Source of the DNA: Chromatiaceae bacterium
GTDB lineage: Bacteria; Pseudomonadota; Gammaproteobacteria; Chromatiales; Chromatiaceae
Length of the DNA stretch: 5,246 nt
Direction of reading: 5' to 3'
NCBI GenBank assembly: GCA_012962365.1
Contig: DTXR01000683.1
Span: 1 to 5,246 of the forward strand
The notes below the pieces were generated by a model, which did not search any database, was not told the origin of the DNA, and saw nothing but the letters and a program-made list of their open reading frames with translations. Made by a program: the position numbers and the translations under genes. Position 1 is the first letter of the stretch, and each line of letters opens with the position of its first letter. Below, one piece after another: positions 1 through 5,246 of the stretch.

Positions 1-85
1 ATGAAGCAGGTTGCTGCTAAAATTTTCGGGGACAAGGCGTCGAATCGCACGTAATAGTAGGCACTATTGCGAAGATTAGCAACGA
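1..85. repeat. Imperfect inverted repeat, probable arm of a small dispersed element
   Basis: This non-coding stretch lies downstream of prc. Its centre is a perfect 6-bp hairpin, AATAGT at 53-58 and ACTATT at 63-68, with loop AGGC. Outside it the dyad continues imperfectly: GTCGAATCGCACGT on the left matches, with gaps, the reverse complement of the GCGAAGATTAGCAAC stretch on the right. A 17-codon frame from position 1 ends in tandem TAA TAG and resembles no gene I know. The arrangement (AT-rich hairpin core, long imperfect arms, location between genes) suggests a MITE-like or REP-like repeat cut by the window edge. No second copy exists in the window, so its repeat status is inferred. It has no clear T-tract, so I do not call it the prc terminator. 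Confidence 0.35.
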
Positions 86-142
86 AGAAGCCGGGCATTC
101 TGGGCGCAAGATACGCGTTCATGACTGAAATCAGAGGTTCCT

Positions 143-2221
143 TTAATCGGCTTGCGCGGTTACTGGCTGTTTCTGGCGGATATAATCGGCAAGGATCTTT
201 GCGGTTTCTTCCTGCATGATGCGATTGATGCCCTCTGGATCTTCTTCGCCATCGGTGTCCTCGTCTTCATCTTCCAGTTTGGTTAGGGGTTCCAGACCAC
301 GCAGGGCGCGCAGCTTGTTGCGGCGCTCCAGCGCACGCTGTTCCCGTTCGTTCCATTCCTTTTTGCGTGTGGATTCCAACAGGGATACTTCCTTCTTTTC
401 CTGAAGTTTATTCATCTCCTGATTCTGCTCGGTGAGGAAACGAAATGCAGGATCACGCGCTACGCGTTCTTCATGCCTCGCCTGCAGCATGGAAAGATGC
501 AGCCGTCCCTGGGGGCGAAACTCGGCAGGTTTGATCTCAGCCCAGGGTAAGGCATTGTCCAGCGAACTTTCACCATGCCTGCCCGAACCTACAGCAGTAG
601 GAAAAATCACATCGGGCACGACACCCTTGTGCTGCGTACTGCCACCCTGTACGCGAAAGAACTGGGCGATGGTCAGGCGCAGACGCCCAAGGTCATCCTT
701 GCCCCGGGCAAACTGGCTGAGATCCACCAGGCTTTGCACCGTGCCCTTGCCGAAAGTCGGTTCACCGACCACCAGCCCACGGCCATAATCCTGGATCGCT
801 GCGGAAAAGATTTCTGATGCAGAAGCACTGTTGCGATTGACCAGCACGGCGAGCGGGCCACTGTAGACTTCCTCAGGATCGGTATCACGCTCCACATCGA
901 TATGCCCCTGGGAGTCCTTGACCTGCACCACGGGTCCAAAAGGAATGAACAAGCCCGTCAGTTCCGTGGCCTCGGTGAGAGATCCGCCACCATTGTTGCG
1001 CAGATCCACGACAATGCCAGCCACTTTCTCTTTCTGCAGCTTGGCAATCAGCTTACGCACATCTCTGGTTGTACTGCGGAAATCCTTGTTGCCGGACGCC
1101 TGGCCGCGAAAATCGCGGTAGAAAGCTGGCACGTCGATCACACCAAAGCGCATGCCTTCTGCTTCAATGATGCTGGATTTGGCAGCCTGATCTTCAAGCT
1201 TGATCTTGTCCCGCACGATGGATACCACCTTGGCTGGTGCATCAACACCCGCTGATTTTGGCAACACATTAAGACGTACGAGGGTATCTTTCTTGCCACG
1301 AATCTTTTCCACCACATCCTGCAGCGGCCAGCCGACAATATCTACCATTTCACCGTCCTTGCCCTGTGCAACACCCACGATGCGATCTCCGGCATGCAAC
1401 TGGCCACTCTTGTCCGCTGGTCCGCCGGGAACGACTTTCTGTATGGTGGTGAATTCGTCATCGGAGCGCAGCACCGCACCAATTCCCTGCAATGAAAGAC
1501 GCATGGAGATATCGAAATTCTCGGAGCGCTCCGGCGACATGTAGGCCGTATGAGGTTCGATACTCAGGGTATAGGCATTGATGAAGGTCTGGAACACACT
1601 GTCCGCATCCAATTGATGAATACGGCGGCGCAGGGTTCTGTAGCGATTTTCCAGGGTTTCCCTGAGCTTTTTCTCGTCCTTTCCGGCCAAACGCAGGCCA
1701 AGCATGTCATTCTTCACTCGCTTACGCCAAAGGTCTTTGATTTCTTTTTCGTCTTTCGCCCAAGGCGCATCTTCCCGATCGAAGCGGTAGGTTTCATCCC
1801 TGGTGAAATCGAATTGGTTCTTTTCCAGCAGGCTCAGGGCGAGAGCGACACGCTGATCCACCCGCAAACGATATTTTCGAAAGATGTCGAACGCAGGTTC
1901 AAGCTTGCCGGTGGTGATCGCGTCATCAAGCTCATACCTGTATCTGCCGAAGGCATCGATATCCTGCTGAGTAAAGAAACTCTTGTTGGGATCGAGGGAT
2001 TCCAGATAGCGATCCAGGATCTTTTCCGACAGTCTGTCGTCCAATTCCACCTTGCGGTAGTGATAACGCTCCAGCACCCGGTTGACGATCAGCGCAGTCT
2101 GCCGCTGCACGTTGTCGGGCACCAGCGCATCAACAGGCACTTCCCGGGCAAGCGCAAACGCTGCCGTACTGATAGCCAGCAGGGAAAAAACGCTTATCCA
2201 TTGGGTCAATATCTTCTTCAT
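143..2221 (-). CDS. prc: Carboxy-terminal processing (tail-specific) protease Prc/Tsp, family S41A
   Basis: This is a periplasmic serine protease that recognises C-terminal tails. The E. coli homologue degrades SsrA-tagged periplasmic proteins, trims PBP3 and, with the adaptor NlpI, degrades the endopeptidase MepS. The protein is 692 aa, against about 682 in E. coli, so it is full length. A signal peptide covers about residues 1-25 (MKK start, hydrophobic core, cleavage near AFALA). An N-terminal helical domain spans about 35-235, and a PDZ domain about 238-325 with the LQGIGA peptide-binding loop. The S41 core runs about 350-545. The catalytic set fits the E. coli spacing (Ser, +11 Asp, +25 Lys): Ser467 in SASASE, Asp478 in QDYG and Lys492 in TFGKGT. 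A charged C-terminal domain follows (about 565-692), with an acidic run at about 650-661. The ATG has a weak GGAA Shine-Dalgarno at 2228-2231. It is the last gene of the mazG operon, 16 nt after the Nudix stop codon. All key residues are intact. Confidence 0.97.
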   Translation of the reverse strand: MKKILTQWISVFSLLAISTAAFALAREVPVDALVPDNVQRQTALIVNRVLERYHYRKVELDDRLSEKILDRYLESLDPNKSFFTQQDIDAFGRYRYELDDAITTGKLEPAFDIFRKYRLRVDQRVALALSLLEKNQFDFTRDETYRFDREDAPWAKDEKEIKDLWRKRVKNDMLGLRLAGKDEKKLRETLENRYRTLRRRIHQLDADSVFQTFINAYTLSIEPHTAYMSPERSENFDISMRLSLQGIGAVLRSDDEFTTIQKVVPGGPADKSGQLHAGDRIVGVAQGKDGEMVDIVGWPLQDVVEKIRGKKDTLVRLNVLPKSAGVDAPAKVVSIVRDKIKLEDQAAKSSIIEAEGMRFGVIDVPAFYRDFRGQASGNKDFRSTTRDVRKLIAKLQKEKVAGIVVDLRNNGGGSLTEATELTGLFIPFGPVVQVKDSQGHIDVERDTDPEEVYSGPLAVLVNRNSASASEIFSAAIQDYGRGLVVGEPTFGKGTVQSLVDLSQFARGKDDLGRLRLTIAQFFRVQGGSTQHKGVVPDVIFPTAVGSGRHGESSLDNALPWAEIKPAEFRPQGRLHLSMLQARHEERVARDPAFRFLTEQNQEMNKLQEKKEVSLLESTRKKEWNEREQRALERRNKLRALRGLEPLTKLEDEDEDTDGEEDPEGINRIMQEETAKILADYIRQKQPVTAQAD

Positions 2222-2237
2222 AGTGTGTTCCGTTCTA

Positions 2238-3122
2238 TCACGCGGTTAGCGTCAGTCCTGCGCCCAGTGGGCGTCTGAGGCCAATGGCCAGTTCCAAGTA
2301 TTCTTCATCCTGCGGATCAATGTAACCGTGACGCAGCAGAAAATCTATAATTACCAGATTGCAATTGAGTTTGAATTCGTCTGTTTCGCGAACAAGCCGC
2401 GCCACCTCTTCCACCGGCAACAGCATGAACGATTCGACCTCACCATCGGTGTTTTGAGGTTCGAAGCCAGAGGAAAGTTCCAAGTCATAACAATACAATA
2501 TGTCTGGCCTATAGCCTCTTTCTGCAACCCTATTATAGCTGACCAGGCCAACAGGAACTGCCTGTCGCGCCACACTTTCCGGCAAACCGGCCTCCTCGGC
2601 ACATTCCTTGCTAAGATTGTCCTCCAGGCTCACATCCCATGGCAGGCCGCCGGCAACCATGTTGTCCAGCGCGCCGGGAAATATGAGCCGATCCCTTGCG
2701 CGCCTTCCCAGCCACATATACAGTCCGTCCGATTTCCGCACATAGCCATTGAGATGCTGGCCAAAAGCACGCACACCAAAATAGGCGGCGGCCGCACGAT
2801 CCATGATACAGCATGCTTCCTTCCTGCCCGTCGGCGTGACGGGATAGAATTCACCCATGGGCGGCGTGATCAACTGTGCTTTGGCCAGCTGATCGACAAC
2901 TTCCGCCAGGGCATTGCTGCGATCATCGAAGTTATCAAGCTGCTCGACCAACTGAACCTGATCGTCCGCAACCCGGAATACATCGGGACGCTCCTTCAGC
3001 TTTTCAACCAGCCAGGGACGCAACCATCCTACCACCTGATTCCCGATAAGCCAGGGTATAAACCGCTCCGTGACCACCGGATTGCATTTATGCACATGGC
3101 GCAAGTACCCCTGCTCAGCCAT
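2238..3122 (-). CDS. Nudix hydrolase with N-terminal DUF4743, thiamin-pyrophosphokinase-associated type
   Basis: This 294-aa protein has two parts. Residues about 1-115 match the DUF4743-type N-terminal region, and about 120-285 form the Nudix fold. The Nudix box lies at 158-180 and ends in KECAEEAGL. The metal-binding EE pair is present (Glu176, Glu177, plus Glu173), but the first Glu of the consensus is Val164 and the usual Arg is Lys172. As I recall them, plant and yeast relatives show similar changes, so this looks like a subfamily trait rather than decay. Other conserved stretches are VAGGLP, VGLVSYN, CYDLEL, NTDGEVESF and LVIIDFLLRHG. This matches the group that includes the Nudix part of S. 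pombe Tnr3, yeast YJR142W and Arabidopsis NUDX20/24, for which hydrolysis of damaged (oxy-type) thiamin diphosphates to monophosphates has been reported. Assigning that substrate here is inference. The ATG lies inside the end of mazG (8-nt overlap, ATGGCTGA), which suggests translational coupling. The gene ends in tandem stops, TGA TAG. Confidence 0.88.
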   Translation of the reverse strand: MAEQGYLRHVHKCNPVVTERFIPWLIGNQVVGWLRPWLVEKLKERPDVFRVADDQVQLVEQLDNFDDRSNALAEVVDQLAKAQLITPPMGEFYPVTPTGRKEACCIMDRAAAAYFGVRAFGQHLNGYVRKSDGLYMWLGRRARDRLIFPGALDNMVAGGLPWDVSLEDNLSKECAEEAGLPESVARQAVPVGLVSYNRVAERGYRPDILYCYDLELSSGFEPQNTDGEVESFMLLPVEEVARLVRETDEFKLNCNLVIIDFLLRHGYIDPQDEEYLELAIGLRRPLGAGLTLTA

Positions 3123-3915
3123 CGTTTTTCTTCTCTCTGCTCTTTACCCGTTGCCAGGCCTGTTCCAGTTGATCAAGATCCATCTGGTGCAGGTCTTTCT
3201 GACCGGCATTCCTCAAATCCTGTTCGAGCAACTGGAAACGCCGCTCGAATTTCCGGTTGCCCCTGCGCAGAGCCTGTTCCGCATCCACGCCCAGCAATCG
3301 CGCCACGTTCACGGCAGCGAACAACAAATCACCCACTTCGTCCTCTATTGCATCCTTGTCATGGCTGGAAACAGCTTCCTGCACTTCAGCCAGCTCCTCC
3401 GCTACCTTGTTCATGGCACCACCGGCATCCGGCCAGTCGAACCCCACCCGAGCAGCACGTTTCTGCAACTTGTCTGCACGCACCAGAGCGGGCAATGCCC
3501 TGGCGACGCCATCCAATACACGCTGCTGCGGGCTTTTCTGCAGCCTCTCACGGTGCTTTTCCTGTTCCCAGGCTTCTTTCAATGCGGCATCGTCGTGATG
3601 TTTTACATCACCAAACACATGCGGATGACGGCGAATCATTTTTTTGCAGATGCCGTCCACGATAGCATCAAAGTCGAAAAGCCCCTGCTCCTTTCCCATC
3701 TGGGCATAGAACACCACTTGAAACAGCAAATCCCCCAGCTCATTCTTGAGCTCGGAGAAATCCCCGTTTTCAATGGCGTCTGCCACTTCATAGGCTTCTT
3801 CGACAGTATAGGGCGCAATGCTGGCCCAGGTCTGCTTCTGATCCCAAGGGCAGCCCTTGTGCGGGTCGCGCAATCGGGCCATGATAGCCAGCAGTTCATC
3901 GAGTTTGTATGTCAT
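3115..3915 (-). CDS. mazG: Nucleoside triphosphate pyrophosphohydrolase MazG
   Basis: This cytoplasmic, Mg2+-dependent all-alpha NTP pyrophosphohydrolase cleaves NTPs and dNTPs to NMP and PPi. In E. coli it removes aberrant nucleotides and modulates (p)ppGpp during starvation. From the ATG at 3915 it is 266 aa, against about 263 in E. coli. It opens with the family hallmark LLAIMARLRDPHKGCPWD. It has two tandem MazG domains with metal-binding EExxE...ExxD motifs: Glu39, Glu40, Glu43, Glu59 and Asp62, then Glu173, Glu174, Glu177, Glu193 and Asp196. An in-frame GTG at 3930 would add five residues. I prefer ATG 3915 because that GTG falls inside the Shine-Dalgarno (AGGTGG) and the family normally starts near this point. 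It is the first gene of the mazG-Nudix-prc operon. Its start codon shares bases with that of the divergent GIY-YIG gene, so its promoter must lie within that gene. Confidence 0.96.
   Translation of the reverse strand: MTYKLDELLAIMARLRDPHKGCPWDQKQTWASIAPYTVEEAYEVADAIENGDFSELKNELGDLLFQVVFYAQMGKEQGLFDFDAIVDGICKKMIRRHPHVFGDVKHHDDAALKEAWEQEKHRERLQKSPQQRVLDGVARALPALVRADKLQKRAARVGFDWPDAGGAMNKVAEELAEVQEAVSSHDKDAIEDEVGDLLFAAVNVARLLGVDAEQALRRGNRKFERRFQLLEQDLRNAGQKDLHQMDLDQLEQAWQRVKSREKKNDG
3130..3137 (-). promoter_or_regulatory. Ribosome binding site of the Nudix gene, inside the mazG 3' end
   Basis: On the minus strand GAGAGAAG sits 7 nt before the Nudix ATG at 3122. It is embedded in the lysine-rich last codons of mazG. 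It supports this start codon and re-initiation across the 8-nt overlap. Confidence 0.6.
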
Positions 3916-4282
3916 GAATTCAGAAACCACCTATCCGCCGGATCACATTTCCTATCAGCTACATATCCGTCTACACCAAAACATTCAGATTGTGGCAGGT
4001 GCATTGGGAAGCTGCAATTTTGTTGCGGGCGACTACGTGTACACCGGCAGCGCAAAACGCAATCTCGCGGCAAGAATCCGGCGTCATCTGGCAGAGGAGA
4101 AAAAGCTGCGCTGGCACATCGACTACCTGTTGGCTCATCCGGCAGCCGAGATTGTATCTGTAGAAACATCTGCCATTCCGGAATGCCAGTGGAACCAACA
4201 GTTGCCGGGGGTAGTGCCTGTGCGCGGATTTGGCGCCAGCGATTGCCACAGGCACTGCGGATCACATCTCAAGAAGATTTGA
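3914..4282 (+). CDS. GIY-YIG-type DUF123 domain protein
   Basis: This small 122-aa protein is nearly all one DUF123 domain, a compact variant of the GIY-YIG nuclease fold. In some archaea the domain is fused to endonuclease III. Its biochemical role as a stand-alone bacterial protein is unknown to me. Visible motifs are GALGSCNFVAGDYVYTGSA (about residues 28-46), the counterpart of the GIY...YIG strands, then LAARIRRHL with the conserved Arg and His, then the family signature KLRWHIDYLLAH (about 59-70). A Cys in the PECQW region and a C-terminal GFGASDCHRHCGSHL complete it. Both ends of the domain are present, so it is full length. The frame is open upstream to an ATG at 3857, but 3914 gives the usual family length and avoids a deep overlap with mazG. 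The Shine-Dalgarno is poor (only CGAG about 10 nt upstream), so the start is the least certain part. It diverges from mazG and converges on clpB. A nuclease or repair role would be inference. Confidence 0.87.
   Translation: MNSETTYPPDHISYQLHIRLHQNIQIVAGALGSCNFVAGDYVYTGSAKRNLAARIRRHLAEEKKLRWHIDYLLAHPAAEIVSVETSAIPECQWNQQLPGVVPVRGFGASDCHRHCGSHLKKI
3927..3932 (-). promoter_or_regulatory. Ribosome binding site of mazG (AGGTGG)
   Basis: AGGTGG on the minus strand ends 11 nt before the ATG at 3915. The spacing is slightly long but usable. It overlaps the alternative GTG at 3930, which argues against that start. The site lies inside the first codons of the divergent plus-strand gene. Confidence 0.5.
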
Positions 4283-4296
4283 CTGCCATCAGAAGG

Positions 4297-4328
4297 AACG
4301 GACAGGGCCATTCACGACCCTGCCCGTT
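4297..4328. terminator. Stem-loop between convergent genes, probable clpB or bidirectional terminator
   Basis: AACGGACAGGG (4297-4307) pairs with CCCTGCCCGTT (4318-4328) around a 10-nt loop: 10 Watson-Crick pairs and one A-C mismatch. In the minus-strand RNA the mismatch becomes a G-U pair, so the hairpin is stronger when clpB is read. After the stem the minus strand reads TTCCTTCTGATG, only moderately T-rich. The hairpin lies between the two convergent stop codons (4282 and 4350), where a shared terminator is expected. Confidence 0.6.
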
Positions 4329-4349
4329 GCATTGCATCACATCAGAAGA

Positions 4350-5033
4350 TCAGCCGTGGGCAAATGCCAGCTCGCCACTTGCAGCTTCCACCCTGATGGT
4401 ATCTCCCGGGCTGAACTCGCCAGCCAGGATCTTCTGCGCGAGCGGATTCTCCAGCTGATGCTGAATAGCCCGCTTGAGCGGCCTTGCGCCGTATACCGGG
4501 TCGAAGCCAGCTTCACCCAGCAGATCCAGAGCGGCATCGCTGATGTCAAGATCAAGCTCACGCTCCTCGAGGCGCTGGCGCAGATGCTCGATCTGGATGG
4601 TGGCGATCTTGCGGATCTGTTCACGACCCAGAGGATGGAACACTACGGTCTCGTCCACCCGGTTGATGAATTCGGGCCGGAAATGCTGCCCCACCACTTC
4701 CATCACGGCAGTCTTCATCGCCTCGTAGTCATTGGTGTGCGCCATCTCCTGGATCAGGTGTGAACCCAGATTGGAGGTCATGACGATGACGGTGTTGCGG
4801 AAGTCCACGGTGCGGCCCTGGCCGTCGGTGAGACGACCGTCATCCAGCACCTGCAGCAAAACATTGAACACGTCCGGATGCGCCTTTTCCACTTCGTCCA
4901 TGAGGATCACAGAGTAAGGCTTGCGCCGCACCAGTTCGGTGAGATAGCCGCCTTCTTCGTAACCCACATAGCCCGGAGGGGCACCGATGAGCCGCGCCAC
5001 GGAATGCTTCTCCATGAACTCGGACATGTCGAC
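4350..5033 (-). CDS. clpB: ATP-dependent disaggregase ClpB, C-terminal fragment (5' end missing)
   Basis: ClpB is a hexameric AAA+ chaperone that works with DnaK to pull polypeptides out of aggregates. Only about the last 227 of the usual ~860 residues are here. They begin at VDMSEFMEK inside the second ATPase domain (D2). Present are the pore loop [13 protein letters not shown], Walker B VILMDE, the sensor-1 region VIVMTSN, the FRPEFINR arginine-finger region and the sensor-2 motif [10 protein letters not shown], then a normal C-terminus ending FAHG. The N-domain, D1, the coiled-coil middle domain and the D2 Walker A are absent. An in-frame TAG lies at 5052-5054, and no other upstream frame encodes Walker A or other ClpB sequence. 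The ATG at 5027 is the internal Met of DMSEF, not a true start. The fragment cannot be an active ATPase. Either the gene is disrupted here or the flank is joined artificially. The surviving codons show no frameshift or stop, which argues for a recent break or an artefact rather than an old pseudogene. Confidence 0.93.
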   Translation of the reverse strand, partial: VDMSEFMEKHSVARLIGAPPGYVGYEEGGYLTELVRRKPYSVILMDEVEKAHPDVFNVLLQVLDDGRLTDGQGRTVDFRNTVIVMTSNLGSHLIQEMAHTNDYEAMKTAVMEVVGQHFRPEFINRVDETVVFHPLGREQIRKIATIQIEHLRQRLEERELDLDISDAALDLLGEAGFDPVYGARPLKRAIQHQLENPLAQKILAGEFSPGDTIRVEAASGELAFAHG

Positions 5034-5066
5034 CGCACAAAAGCGGAAACGCTACCATACTGCTAC

Positions 5067-5086
5067 AAAACCCTCTACGGGCTTTT
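5067..5086 (+). terminator. Weak terminator-like hairpin
   Basis: AAAACCC (5067-5073) can pair with GGGCTTTT (5079-5086), leaving one bulged C, and the right arm is a T4 run. The GC core is only 3 bp, so it is marginal as an intrinsic terminator. It would fit the edge of an inserted element but has no gene assigned to it. Confidence 0.2.
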
Positions 5087-5149
5087 AAACAGGGTTCGAA
5101 AACAGCTTGCGGGAGCGTGGCGTTGAAAACCGTTAAGGTCATTAGAGTG

Positions 5150-5218
5150 CTTCTAGGAGCAACAGTAACTGTACATGGTCTGCTGGGCTGAATACCATGG
5201 GTAATCACCCTCTAGAAG
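5150..5218 (-). repeat. Nested inverted repeats with cloverleaf-like geometry
   Basis: On the minus strand a 7-bp closing stem, CTTCTAG (5218-5212) with CTAGAAG (5156-5150), encloses three consecutive arms. These are GGGT/ACCC (4 bp, loop GATT), ATGGT/ACCAT (5 bp, 14-nt loop) and ACAGT-T-ACTGT, which as RNA would close as about 3 bp with a 5-nt loop. All pairings are perfect. The 7/4/5/5 plan resembles a tRNA, but there is no TTCRA T-loop, no 7-nt anticodon loop and no D-loop GG, so I do not call it a tRNA. A folded recombination or transposon-end site is a possible alternative. Confidence 0.4.
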
Positions 5219-5246
5219 GCGTCATTTGGCTTCTAACATCGGCATG

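Larger units (their letters stand above)
5034..5246. other. Unassigned 213-nt flank replacing the 5' part of clpB
   Basis: I recognise no gene here. Stop codons break the minus-strand frames, and the frame that overlaps clpB out of register does not look like a protein family. The stretch is rich in short inverted repeats: CCGC/GCGG at 5033-5046, a GCG-GAAA-CGC hairpin at 5043-5052, AAAACCC/GGGcTTTT at 5067-5086, and a nested set at 5150-5218. GCTTCTA occurs directly at 5149-5155 and 5229-5235, and inverted (CTAGAAG) at 5212-5218. An open plus-strand frame starts at 5198 and leaves the window after 16 codons, without a clear ribosome binding site. It could be the end of an insertion element, a rearranged segment or a chimeric join. 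The sequence alone does not decide. Confidence 0.4.

Noticed and set aside
2328..3665. Long plus-strand open frame of 445 codons opposite the Nudix gene and mazG
   Set aside because: It runs antisense across two well-supported genes, crosses their boundary and shows no domain-like sequence. It is a shadow frame.
3850..4010. Sigma-70 promoters for mazG and the divergent gene
   Set aside because: Only weak matches were seen (for example TTGTGC with CATGAT at 17-nt spacing on the plus strand, and TTGGTG upstream of mazG on the minus strand). These are not distinguishable from chance by eye.
3070..4458. Plus-strand open frame of 462 codons across mazG, the GIY-YIG gene and the end of clpB
   Set aside because: It overlaps three recognised genes, is antisense to two and out of frame with the third, and has no recognisable motifs.
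5091..5106. T-arm-like AGGGTTCGAAAAC suggesting a tRNA fragment at an integration site
   Set aside because: The flanking bases (CAGGG before, ACAGC after the loop) do not pair into a T stem, and no acceptor stem or CCA is visible.
4840..5208. Minus-strand open frame bridging the clpB fragment and the flank
   Set aside because: Its 3' part is out-of-frame clpB sequence and its 5' part resembles no family. It is open by chance across the break.
5150..5218. tRNA gene on the minus strand
   Set aside because: The stem plan is tRNA-like, but the T-loop, D-loop and anticodon-loop consensus features are absent and the third arm closes on one nucleotide.
5198..5246. Plus-strand frame starting MGNHPLEGVIWLL and running off the window
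   Set aside because: It has only 16 codons, no convincing ribosome binding site, and a start inside a dyad. This is too little to call a gene.
5034..5246. Integron attC site or group II intron end
   Set aside because: I found no paired RYYYAAC/GTTRRRY core sites in the right arrangement, and no domain V-like hairpin with the conserved AGC/GUU pairing.

Overview
The window reads as a housekeeping stretch of a gammaproteobacterial chromosome with moderate GC. Prc/Tsp, MazG and ClpB all resemble their gammaproteobacterial counterparts in length and motifs. I cannot name a genus from the sequence.

Layout: (1) Positions 1-142 are non-coding and lie downstream of prc. They hold a long imperfect inverted repeat that looks like one arm of a small dispersed element. 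(2) Positions 143-3915, minus strand, form a compact operon transcribed mazG > Nudix hydrolase > prc. mazG and the Nudix gene overlap by 8 nt, and the Nudix gene and prc are 16 nt apart. (3) Positions 3914-4282, plus strand, hold a small GIY-YIG/DUF123-type protein. It diverges from mazG, and the two ATG start codons overlap in a single CATG. (4) Positions 4283-4349 are a short convergent intergenic region with an 11-bp stem-loop, probably a terminator. (5) Positions 4350-5033, minus strand, encode the C-terminal quarter of the ClpB disaggregase. (6) Positions 5034-5246 are not clpB. Similarity stops abruptly at a GTCGAC hexamer, and the remaining 213 nt have no recognisable gene but several inverted repeats, including a cloverleaf-like fold.

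Functionally, the operon joins two sanitising or hydrolytic enzymes with a periplasmic quality-control protease. MazG removes aberrant nucleoside triphosphates. The Nudix protein resembles the thiamin-pyrophosphokinase-associated type implicated in clearing damaged thiamin diphosphates. ClpB also belongs to protein quality control. The theme is housecleaning, but a shared function beyond co-transcription is inference.

I see no phage, CRISPR, defence or biosynthetic system. The points most worth checking are the clpB break with its structured flank, the CATG start-codon overlap, and the inverted repeat at the left edge.
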